From assembly GCF_922984935.1 (NCBI RefSeq), contig NC_060074.1:47645501-47709500 (forward strand): a DNA stretch of 64,000 bases, written 5' to 3'. Positions within the stretch are counted from its first letter, which is position 1, and each line of letters begins with the position of its first letter. A model generated the notes under the pieces. The model had not been told where the DNA came from. It saw only the letters and a program-made list of their open reading frames with translations, and ran no database searches. Positions 35,801 through 47,800 of this stretch are shown here, in pieces. Position numbers and translations under genes: made by a program. Source of the stretch: Meles meles (Eukaryota > Chordata > Mammalia > Carnivora > Mustelidae).

Positions 35801-38800
35801 CTGCTGCCTGCGGCCTGCAGCCTCCTCGAGGGCAGACCCAGGGTAAGAGGTTTCCTTGCTCCCTGCAGAGCGCCGCTCACCGGGTCCTTTGAGGCAGGTT
35901 CCAGCCTCAGCCCTTCATCCATCCCGGCAGGGGGCTGAAGCCCTGTGTCCCCAGCCCACGTGACGGTCCCTGGCTACAAGTGAGCCATTCTTCCCTGTTC
36001 TGCCCACAGGGATTTCCATTTCCAGCTCGTGGGTGACACCCGCGTTGGGCAGGCCGTCCGGCAGCCCCCCTCGTCCACGGCTCCCATCCTAATGGGCCCC
36101 CCTCTTGTGCCTCTGCAGGGGTTCACCAGCTGCTTCCAAAGGCATGATGAAGTTCTGACAGAACTGGAAAAGGCCACCAAACGCTTGAAGAAGCTCGAGG
36201 CAGTGTACAGAGAGTTCGAGCTCCAGAAGGTCTGCTACCTGCCCCTCAACGCCTTCCTGCTGAAGCCCATCCAGCGCCTGCTGCACTACCGCCTGCTGCT
36301 GGGCCGCCTGTGCACACACTACGGGCCGGCACACCCCGACCACGCCGACTGCCGCGGTGAGCCGGGCACCTGGCCGCACAGGCAGGGGCCACTGGGGCCT
36401 CGAAGCTGGGGCCTCTGCCCCTGGGGAGGACAGGGTGTGCAGCGTCAGCCCAGCTGGGCCCGGGGTGCTCAGCGCCGGTCTCTGCTACCGGCTGTGCTCC
36501 AGCAGGTTGTTGGGGGCAGCTGCGGGGGCGGCCTGTTTGGGCTGCACATCTGTAGTGTAAGGAGGGACTCCTGTCACCTTGGAAGGTCAACTCTTGCTCT
36601 GAGGGGCCCCGCCAACCCGGCACACTGGGGGTGCTGGGCCACTCTCAGAGTGACTTGCTGCCGGGGATGTTTCTATCCTCCAAGCCTTGGCTCTAGAGTG
36701 ACCATTTGGGTCAGGATGGCCTATTAGAAGTTTCTGATCTAGAAGGACTTGGTCATTTTTTGTGTTAAAGAGACTGAGGAACATAAACCCTGAGCTCTGA
36801 AACCTACAGATGTTTCTAGTTATGTCCGTCTGGTGCTGGAGGTTTTTACGAGTAAGTGTACAGCTTTCATGGGAAGATGAGCAATGACTCAGCTTCTCCT
36901 TCTCGTTGGTCTCCCCTGGTCCTAAAGGGGTGTAGATAAGATGCTTTCAGATGGGTTGTAAGACATCTTCCTTTCTCATCATCCTGAAAGCAGGTGTTTT
37001 CTCTCTGCTAAGGGGAAGGACAAAATCGTTAGAAATGCTTCCAGGCCTTTTGAGGAAAACTTGAAGTGTGGCACCTGTCTGAAGCCCCACCGCTGCCGTG
37101 GGCTGGGCGCCCGGGGCGGTGGGGGGGCGGGAGGGCTGGAGGCCAGAGCGAGGGAGAAGACCCAGCCCTCTTGCCCCCAAGGGGTTCCTCCTGGGCGGGA
37201 CCCGGCCGACGCGGAACCCCAGTGAGGCCATATTTCCGAACGTGCTGTGGAAACGGTGAACATGCCCGAGCATTGCTAAGCCAGCCACCTAAGTGGGTTT
37301 GCTGCAGGGCCTGTTGAGGCTGTCCCTCGAGCCCCGGGGGAGCCACCAATGAGGGACGTGCTCAGTGGGGCCCTGTCCCACCTGCTCTCCCACGCACAGG
37401 CCTCAGGGGAAGCTCGAGCTGGAACCTGTTGGACGAACCTGTCTCCCTTAGGTCCGGGGATAGCCGAGGCGGCCATGCATTGTCATTTTGTCTTTCGGTC
37501 AGTGTGTCCCAAGGGCGGTGCCCAGCAGGGGCCTGGCGCCAAGCTTGTTGACGATCTGCCAACTGCACAGTGGTTCTGTGGAGACCCAGGCATGGGGGTG
37601 CCAAGGGGCCTCAGTCCACCCCAGGTCGGAACTGCATGCCTGGCTTCCAGGGCCAGTGCTGCGACGGTCCGAGCCCAGGTGACCCCTGAGCCTGCTGGCC
37701 CTGCACGCCTTGCACGTGCAGTGGCTGAGTGAGGGGCACAGGGTGTTGTCTGAGGCAGACACAGGTGAGGCTGCCCTCGCTGGACAAGTGGAACAAAGCA
37801 AGTCTCCACCCAACCTCGTATCCAGACTTGAGTGGGGCCCTGAAGGATGGTAAAGCCGGATGGGGCAGGAGCTCAGGAATGTGTGCAGAGCTGCCCCTGG
37901 GTAGGACATCTTCCTATGGCCCTGTGGGAGCATCCCTGGGGCTCTTGCAGCAGTTCACTGTGTCACACTGTGTCACACACATCATTTATGGAGGAATAAC
38001 TTGCCAAAGCGTGTCCTTTCTTGCCTGACTTTATCCCTTAAAGCCGTGAGGCAGGTGTCCTCATCCCACTGGGAGCAGCCAACCTGCAGGGGCAGAGCCA
38101 AGGGGGCCCCTCTTGGGACCACCAGGTACAGTGGCCAGGGTGTCAGTGGGGGTCCTGGTGGGAAGACAGCGGACTCTCTGAGCGATTCCAGCAAGCTGAT
38201 CGCAGTGCAGTCTGGTCAGGACCACGAACACCGCCCTCAGTATCGGCCTCTGTGTTCTATGTGAATAGTTTCCCTTTCTAATTCTGAATCCTTCTGTCTG
38301 GACTGGAACTGTAAGATGAGCACCCACTCCTCCAGTCAAGGAGAAAAGTACAAATGTTTTAAAGATGCAAATTATTTTTTTTTAATATTTTATTTATTTG
38401 ACAGATCACAAGTAGGCAGAGAAGCAGGCAGAAAGAGACAGGGAAGCAGGCTCCCCGCTGAGCAGAGAGCCCGATGTGGGGCTCGATCCCAGGACCCTGA
38501 GATCATGACCTGAGCCGAAGGCAGAGGCTTAACCCACTGAGCCACGCAGGTGCCCCAAGATGCAAATTATTTAGCCTTTGAACTACAGTAGGTAATTCTC
38601 CCAAAAGAACACAGCTGTGCTCAGAATGTGAGTTATTCACCAAGACTTTTCTTTCCCTTTACCGAGCTTGAGCGTCCGCTAGTTATCAGTTTGGGCTGAG
38701 TAAGTCCCAGTTCCCGGTCGTCTGCAGGAACCCCCACCTGCTGCGCCGCCTGCTGAAAACAGTGGATGGTGGTCCTGTGATGAGTTGGGAGTAGAACATT

Positions 38801-41800
38801 CCCTGAACTTTTAAAATGCCAGTTCCTGTCACAAAGGCAGGGGTTTTCCCATCCGTGCTCAACTGCCTAGGCACCTGTACTGAGAGGTCTCTCCCTGCAG
38901 ATGCCCTCCAGGCCATCACAGAGGTGACCTCCACTCTCCAGCACAGCCTTGCCCGGCTGGAAAACCTCCAGAAGCTGACAGAGCTGCAGCGGGACTTGGT
39001 CGGCATAGAGAATCTTATCACTCCCGGCAGGGTGAGTGACTTTGAGAAAGCTTTTTGAGATCGTCGTTTGTTTTGTTTTCGTCTTCAGTTCCAGGGTAGT
39101 TTGTATACAGTGTTCTCTAAGTTTCAGGTGTACGGTCTAGTGGTTCAGCCCATCTGTACGTGACTCGGGGCTCATTGTGAGAAGCGCGCTCTGATGGCCA
39201 TCACCTGTTTCACCCATCCCCCCCCCACCCGCCTCCACTCTGGAGACTGTCAGTGTGTTGTCTGTATAGTTCAGGGTCTGTTTCTTGGTTTGCCTCTTTT
39301 CCTTTGTTCATTTGTTTTGTTTCTCAAATTCCACGTATGAGAAATCATATGGTATTTGTCTTTCTCTGGCTGGCATATTTCACTTGATACCATACTCTCT
39401 AGATCCATCCATGTTGATGCAAACAGCAAGATTTCATTCTTTTTTATGGCCAAATAATATTCCATTATACATACACTACACCTTCCTTATCTATTCATCT
39501 GCAGATAGATACTCGGGATGCTTCCACGTCTTTGCTATTGTAAATAATGCTGCTATCAACGCAGGGGTGTGTATGTCTTTTCAAATTAGTGTTTTCTTTT
39601 TCTTTGGGTAAATGCCCAGTAGTGTGATCAATGGATCATGTGGTAATTCTATTTTAATTTTTTGAGGGCCCTCCATACTGTTTTCTAGAATGGCTACACC
39701 AGTTTGCATTCCTGCCAACAGTGCATGAGGGCTCCTTTTTCTTCACAACCTCGCCAACATTTTCCTTCTTGTGTTTTAAAGTTGTCCTAACAGGTGTGAT
39801 GCAATATCTCATTGTGGTTTCCATTTGCATTTCCCTGACGACGAGTGATGTTGAGCATCTTTCCATGTGTCTGCTGGCCATCTGTAGGTCTTCTTTAGAG
39901 AAATATCTGTTCATGTCTTCTGGCTATTTTTATTGGATTATTTTGTTTTTGGGTGTTGAGATGTGTAAGTTCTCCGTACATTTTGACACTAACCCTGCAT
40001 CAGACATGGCATTTGCAAATACCCTCTCCCATTCACTAGGTTACCTTTGTGTTTTGTTGATTGTTTCCTCTGCTGTGCAAAAACTTATTTTGATGTGATC
40101 CCGATAGCCTATTTTTGCTTTTGTTTCCCTTGCGTCAAGAGAGATAAGCTAGAAAGATGTTGCTAAGGCCGATGTCTGAGAAGTTACAGTCTATTTTCTT
40201 CTAGGAGTTTTATGGTCTCACATTTAGGTCTTTAATACATTTTTAATTTATGTTTATGTGTGGTGTGAGAAAGTGGTCCAGTTTCATTCTTTTGCATGTG
40301 GCTGTCTGATTTTCCCAACACCTTTGTTGAAGAGACCTCCTTTTTCCCATTGCATATTCTTGCTTCCATTGCCAGAGATTAATTGGTCATATAATCGTGG
40401 GTTTATTTCTGGGTTTTCCATTGTGTCCTGTTGATCTGCTTGTCTGTTGTTGCGGCCGTACCACACTGTTTTGATGACTGCAACTTTGTGGTACAGCTTG
40501 AACTCTGGGATTGTGATGCCTCCGGCCTTATTCTTTTTCACTTCGTTGCATGTATTTGAGACCCAAGTCACAGACCGCAGAAGTCACCATGCAGTCCAGT
40601 GGTCTCTAGCATATCCACAAGGTTGTGCCATCATCACTAGTAATTCCAGGACATTTTTATCCCCCCAAAAAGAAAAGCTGTACCTGTTAAGCCACTCCCC
40701 ACCCCCTCCCCACTCTACGCCAACTGCTAATCCACTTCCAGTGGCTTTGCCACTCCTGGACATGTCCTATGAAGGGAATCAGTGTGTGGCCTTTTGTGTC
40801 TGGCTGCTTTCGCTGAGCGCCATGTTTGCTGGGTTCCGGTCAGCGCACCTCCTTTCGCTGACCACATCAGTTCTATTCTTTGCACACACCATAGCCTGTG
40901 TCTCCGTCCGTCTGCTGAGGCACACTGGGGCTGCTTCCCTTTTGTGCTGATTGTGAATCATGCTGCTGTGAACATTTGTGCATGTTTGTGTCCTTGGGTG
41001 AACATGTGCTTGCAGTTCTCCTGGGTGGATACCTACCAGTGGAACTGCTGGGTCACATGGTAACTGTGTTTCACATTTTGAGAAACTGCTGGTTTTCCAA
41101 AGTTACCGGGCAATTTCACATTCTACCCAGGAGCGTGTGAGGGTTCTGGTTTCTCCATATCTTATCTTTGTGCTTCTAGCCATCATGATGGTATGTAATG
41201 CGGTCTCATTGTGGTTGTGATTTCCATTTCTCACATGGCTAATGTCAAGTTTCTTGTCATGTGTTCATTGGCCACTTATGTGCCTTCTTTGGAGAAACGC
41301 CTATTCAGACCCTTTGCCCACCTTTTCACTGGATTGTCTTTTTTCTGTTGAGGTGTGAGAGTCTTTATCTATCCTGGACCCCAGACACTTAGCAGAATAG
41401 GATTTGCAGACATGTCCTCTCATTTTGTGGGGTGTTTCACTTTTTCTGTGGTATCATTTACAACACACAAGGGTTGGGTTTTTTCAATTATTTTTATGAA
41501 GTCAAATTTACCTCTTGGGTTGCTTGTGCTTTGGATGTCACAGATGAGACACCACTGCCCAGTCCACAGTTGACAATTTACTTCTATGTTCTCTTCTAGA
41601 ACTTTCTGTGTTTCAGCTCTTAAGTTTAGGTTTGATCCCTTTGTAGTTCATTTATGTGTGGGGTGAGATAGGGGTCCAACCTCATTTTTCCCCATGTGGC
41701 TGTTTGTTGGGCTGTCCATAGACACAGATGTGCCAGTTTAAATTTTGAACTCTCAATCCTACTCCGTGACTACATATCTACACAGCTTACTTTGTCACTG

Positions 41801-44800
41801 ATGCCTTTTTGAACTCACTACTACCAACAGAAGCACCCTGTTTAAGGGTTGCATGAGGTTTCCTGTGTTAGCACAAACATACATGCGTTAGAGTATGGCT
41901 GTGTAAGTCATGTTTCTGTGTTAGCCTTGGTAGAACGTACAGAGAACGTGGGGTCACAAGCTCAAAGAAATGATCTATACTACAATGTACTAGAAGGTCC
42001 TGATCTCCTGGAGTTGGGGCTTTGGTTGGGGGCCAGGACAGCCCCGGTTCCTTTCCCTCTTTGACCACAAGGCTCTGCGTGGAGCTGCTGGCTGGGAGCC
42101 CTGGGGGTCGGCAGGGCACTCAGTGCAGGTGGTTTCTCCCAGGGCCCCGCCCAGTGTGGTAGAGATGGTGGCCCCTGGGAATTGTCACTGAGGGGTAAGG
42201 AGAGTAGCCATAGAGCAGGGGTCGGGGTGGACTGTGTGGCCTGGGCAGGTTGCTCCACCTCTGTGACACAGAGGGTCTTGGGGCAGCAAGGGGACTGATG
42301 TCTGCTGCTTGGCCCAGAGCCTTGCATGAAGTAGTTGGGAGGCAAACTCTTGCTGCCACAGTTGTTTTTAGCTGAACTCTCTCCAAGGTCTGAGCTGCGT
42401 GACCAGGGCTCCCAGTCTCCTTGTTAAATATGTGTGTCAGTCAGAGACAGAAACCACACTAGTTATGTGAGCAGAGGAATTTGAGAACAAGGGTTGTTAA
42501 TTAGGAAGAAAGTTGATAACGAGGCATCAAAGGGTAAGAACTGGGAAATGTCTAGATGAGGCAGAATGCAGGTGCCGCCAAGGGTGGGCCCACAGCCTGG
42601 TGGGGGTGAGGTTCGAGGAAAGAGCGCCCACAGGCCTGGAACAAGCTGGTGCTTGAGTCTCAGTGGGGTGTCAGGTGGTAGAGCTGGCTTCGTGAGGGCA
42701 GGAACCCAAGCAAATAGGGTTTGCGGCTGCAGGAAGAGCCAGGGGCTACGTTCTTCCCTTTGGCCAAAGAGGGTGGGGAAGGTGGCTCTGATGTCGAAGC
42801 CACAGAAGCCTTCTAGTTCAGAGTCAGGCCCAGCCAGCTATTCAGTGCTGGCACCCTGCCAGACCTGCCCTCCTCATCTCCATTTCGTCCATGAGGCTTC
42901 TATGAAGTTCTCAGTCCATTTGAGGGCTGGAGTCTTCTGGGAAGTTCTCAGGGTGTGAAGCTCATGCTCCTAGTTATCTGCAAGGACCAACAGATGGGCA
43001 GAGTATCCAGAAATTGTTCAAGCCAGAATTCTTCGGAATAACCAGGACTGACGTTTCCCGCCATTGGCAAGGGCAGTTAGGGGCCTGAGAGGTATCTGTG
43101 CGGGCCTGGGCGGTGGCCCTCCAGCAAGGATGGGGAAGTGTGAGGTGTGTCCCCAAGTCCTGGGAGTACAATCAGGCCCTGGAGGGACAGGCAGAACCCT
43201 CCCCGTCCCTCTTGGAAGGACCACCCGGGACGTAGCACTTCCGGCTCCTCCTGGAGCTCCAGCCCCACCAGTATCCCATCACCTTAGGTCGGAAAGCCCT
43301 TGTGGTACGGGGAGCCCTCTCTGCCTGAGCCACTGCTCAGGGGGCAATGGACGCGAAACTCCTGCCAATGTTTGCTGAGAACCAGGTGTTCCATCCTCCT
43401 CCCTGCCGTTCTCCAGCTGCTCTGGCCCAGTGTTTCTCAAAGCTGAACTCAGATATCTCTGTGCCTGAGCCTTCCAGGAGCCCAGCAACCTTTCGGTGAG
43501 GGCCTTCAGCATTGCCAACCTGTGGCGAGATGGGGCCACTGGTGCTCAGCAGATGGTCTGGGAACTGGCCCGGGTGACCAAAGGAAGCAGGTGAGAGGGC
43601 AGAGGCTGGAAACACGTGGAGGGTCCTGGGCAGGAAGGTGCCATCGAAGGGCCGGAGAGGCACTCAAGAAAGCATAAAGGGTGATATCAGCCTGGCCCTC
43701 AACCCACCAGCACCACACCCATGGAGGCGACCGGGGACTGGCACCAGAGGACCTCCTCTCTCTCTCACAGGAGTTCATCCGCGAGGGCTGCCTTCACAAG
43801 CTCACCAAGAAGGGCCTCCAGCAGAGGATGTTTTTCCTGGTAGGTGGAAAGCATATGGTTCTGTTAAGGTGACTGGTGCTGTGGCCCAGGTGAGCCGCCC
43901 CAAGTCAGACAGGAGTCGGGCCAGCAGCAAACACTCCCAGCAAGGGGCCTTCCCACTGGGTCTTCTGAGCGCCTGTGTGCAGGACCCTCAGAGAGCCAGG
44001 AGATAGCAAAGCCCAAGTCCCCATTGCTGCAGGGATGCCACACCGAGCACTGGCTTTGCCTCAGAGAACCGGGGCCCTCCCAGTGAGTTCCCTCGATCAG
44101 CTTCCTGCCTATGTCACTTAGTCGGCTCCAGCCTGAGCCATCCTGGCCGAGGGGTGACCAGAGGACCAGCCAGGACTCCCCACTGCCTCCAGTTGGTGGG
44201 CACTGGGCGCTGGCCGGAGAGACCTGCTGACTCACATGGTTATTAGGTACCACCTGCCGAAATCATTGAGAGAGGAAACACAGAGGGGAGAGGCAGAAGG
44301 AGAGGGAGAGAGAAACTTGAGCGGACACCAGCCTGAGTGCAGAAGCCAGCATGGGGCTCCACCTTCTGACCCTGAGATCACAAACCTAAGCTGAAATCAG
44401 TGACTACTAGACATTGAAACTTGTCCCTTGTTTTTAAACTTCTGTGTAATAAAGCCACCTGTCTCAGTTCTCAGATATGCTGCTGTACACAAGCAAAAGG
44501 GTCACAGGCAGCAGCCACTTTCAGATCCGGGGCCGCCTTCCCCTCCGCGGCATGCTGGTAAGTGCTCGCACGCCGTGCTCTCAGGCCGTCGTGGCTGCGT
44601 CCTTGGTGGGCCACGGGCTCTGCCTGCAGCCTCAGCCCCTGAGGATGGGCTTCAGTCCTGTGTCCGCCTCCTGCTCAGACCCACCTGCCACCCGCCCCAC
44701 ACCCCGGGGAGCCTGTCCTTCATTAGGAGGCGCAGAGAAAGACCCGAGGTGGGTGCTTGTGGGTGCAGCTGACACAGCTTCCGAGAGAGAGACCTGACCC

Positions 44801-47800
44801 GCTCGTTCTAAAGACTGCAGAGCCTTTCTTCTCGTGCTTCTAGCTCTTCTCCTGCTGGTCCCTGTGTTCCCTTCCCATCATCCTACCTTGTTTCACGCAC
44901 ATGCACGTGCACACGCACACCTTCAGAACGGGAGGACAGCACGGCCATGGACAAGCCTGCCAGCTGCAGTTCGGGGCTGGGCTCGGGTCTTCCCTCCACG
45001 AGGTGGGAGCCAGCCTCGGGGAAAGGTGACGTTCACCCGTGCGCCGCCGTAGTAGGCCTGGACCACTGGTGATCCTGCTGCACAGCAAGCCCTCTATCCA
45101 CACCACATGCCTGTCACATGTCCGCATCCCCATCACAGGTTCGATATAGCAAGACACTGTATGTCGCTGATGGGCCCTTCATTTTAATGTGATGCTGTTC
45201 CTCAGTCTTACCCTTTGTGCTCAGTGCTTTTTGTGGCCTGACGAAGACCCTGCTTGATGGTCCCAGAGAGACCCCTACACACACATAGACACTCTCTCCA
45301 CTTGCCCTTGAGTGTAGACCTGCACTCAGCCTGGAACCCATCCTTGGAAATAGTAAAGACAGGAGGCCAAGTTCAGGTTTTTGCCATAGAGATGTACTGT
45401 TGGTGCAGACCATGTCACAACAAGGAACCCCTGGCCCACATGTCCACAGGTGGGGGGCTGGACCCCACTCTGCTGTGTTACACTTGGCCAGTCTGTCTCA
45501 GTTTCCACCCTCTTCTTCAAGGGTGCCTTCCGTTCTCGGCCTGCCATGGTCCTTGGCACTGTCCCTCTTTCCACTGGGCATCTGAGCCAGATGTTTGTAA
45601 TGTTTGGTTCAGCTCTCTTGGCCCTCAGCAAGAAAGGGCCCGTTTGACATTTGCAATCGCCGGAATCACTTCTCATCTGTTCTAAAGTTTACCTTTAAAA
45701 ATGGACTTTCACCATAGGAGAGAATGGACAGTACACAGTAAGAATCACTCATGACCAGGCCTCCCAGTAATCCGCACTGTGGGCAGCTTGCGACACGCCC
45801 TACGGTCTTTGGAGGGAGCTCGACCTTCCTGGCAGCCACAGTGGTTCATCCCTGGGGTCTCCTAAGCTTGTAACCAAGGCTCAGGGCTGAGTTCATAGAG
45901 AACAGTAGACAGGCAAGCAGGAGGCCAGCTTTCCTGTCATGCTGCACTGGACATTTTGGCTCCATTTCATTTTTCAGAATTAGAAAGAACACCACTGGCT
46001 ATCTTTTGACACCTCCCTATCTATGCCTACAACGTGCTTTTTGAGCAGTGGGTACACCGGCTTTTGAGGCCCTGAATTGGACCGTACATACTTAGGCAAC
46101 TGCACCACCCAGCCTTCCAGCTCAGTGCATCCGAACCTGTCTTCCCACAGGCTGTGGGGGACAATAGGGTGCTCACCCCTCACCTGGGCCACTTGGGGGG
46201 TGCCACTGGCCCTTGGACGGTCAGTGAGGCTGACAGAATCTGTACGTATCCCCTGGAATCTGGGGCCACCCCCTGGGGTGGTGCCCAGGTGTGTCTGTCA
46301 CTCTGGTCTCCTTTTGTGGCATGTTTTTAGACACTGGTCTGCTCTCAGGGGTCCCAGAGCCTTCCTCCAATTCGTAATTCCCTTTTATTTTTCCTGCAGT
46401 TTGGTTTTCTCTTGTAGAATTGAAACTCCACTGGACAGACACTGTTTGTCTTACTCCTAGGACAGCATCTGGCACAGAGGGCCCGAAAATACCTGTTGAG
46501 GGAGAGAAGTTGGGCATCTCTGTCGTCCTGTCTGTCCATCTGCTCCTTCAGGGTTTCTGTTTGGGGTGCAGACTGCAAAGTCCTTCCCCATGCCAAGATC
46601 ACACTGGCACTTTTTTTTTCTGACACATTTACAGTTTCATTGTTCTCACTGCATAAATGGTCTCCGCATGTCCCCTTGGGTGAGGCTGGACTGGGCCACA
46701 CAGCTTTCTTCCCATTGGTGCAGCTGCTGTCCTCATGGAGACAATGGCCACCTTCTCACCTGGGGTTCCTCCTGGGCCTTCTGTTCCATCTTTCTGTGCC
46801 GGCATCAGCACATTCTTCCGATCCACGTGTTCTGGGGAAGAGTTGCTATGTAGGTGAATAAGTGTGTCCCTTATTTATCCTCCTTTTTAAAAAGTGCTTT
46901 GTTGCTCTCGAGTATTTAATTCTTCAAAATAAACTTAGGAATCATTTGGACAAATTCTTTCAAAAACCAGCACATATTTCTGTTGAAACCACATTGCATC
47001 TACATGCTAACTAGGGTTAGGGAGGACAAATGTTAACCTTTTTACTGGCCACTGCTCCTGCCGTTTTCAGAGCTTGTGTCCCATGAGGCCTAGCAATGGG
47101 CATTTCCTGGGCCCTGCAGTGAGCTGCACAGGCTCACTGTCCATCCTGGGACTGTCTGTGACTGGCCAGTCCCGGGGCCCAGACAGCCAGCCCTCAACCT
47201 GAATGCAGATATAAGGGCAACAGCTCTTGACTTTAGAGAGAGGACCTCTGTTGCGTTTACAGCTTCCTCCTGTTTCTATCGAAGAGCTATTGCCAGAAAT
47301 CACACACAGGATTTTAGCAAAGGCATGTGCAGCATGTCGAGATGTCCACCCCTTCCCCATGGACCCAAGGACAGGGCTGAAACAGCCTGGATTTTGGAGA
47401 ACCTTACTCAGTCCCAGGACAACTTCCTGTCTGTGCCTTGGGCGGGTCAGGTGGTTATTTTATTGGGCAGTTATTTCAGTCACTTACAACTGAGATCGGC
47501 CGTGGAAGTTTCTCTTTTTAAAACTGTTAGTTTTGGGTACCAGGTTTACAAAGTGAATTGTCCAGCTCCCCTTTTAATAATGAAAATGCTCAATATTTTT
47601 TCCTGTGCTTGACTTTCAGCTAATAGTGCTGGACCCACCGGTGAGTAGTTGGGTGCCCTGTGGCCCACAGCTCACCCACCTGGGGGGCAGGTGCCATGGC
47701 GCGGGGCCCCCTGTGCTCCTGTAGCCCCTCGTAGTCAGCATAGACCGGTGCAGGGCTTCCACGCGCCCGCGTCGTGCTGCAAGCACGGGTCCCACCCGCC

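Larger units (their letters stand above)
32318..36118 (+). other. FARP2: FARP2 DH introns
   Basis: Excluding the exons at 32699 and 33258. The short introns 32318-32698 and 32833-33257 are featureless. 33340-36118 holds the minisatellite to 34850, then unrecognised GC-rich sequence. Confidence 0.8.
39032..43770 (+). other. FARP2: FARP2 intron between DH and PH1
   Basis: Two L1 remnants fill 39065-41740. 41741-43770 is unassigned, with a possible old repeat near 42.43-42.55 kb that I could not name. Confidence 0.8.

Noticed and set aside
36010..36118. Upstream in-frame extension of the DH exon from a second acceptor at 36009
   Set aside because: That acceptor would enter in the wrong phase, and the residues do not fit the DH domain; the 36118 acceptor gives the conserved junction.
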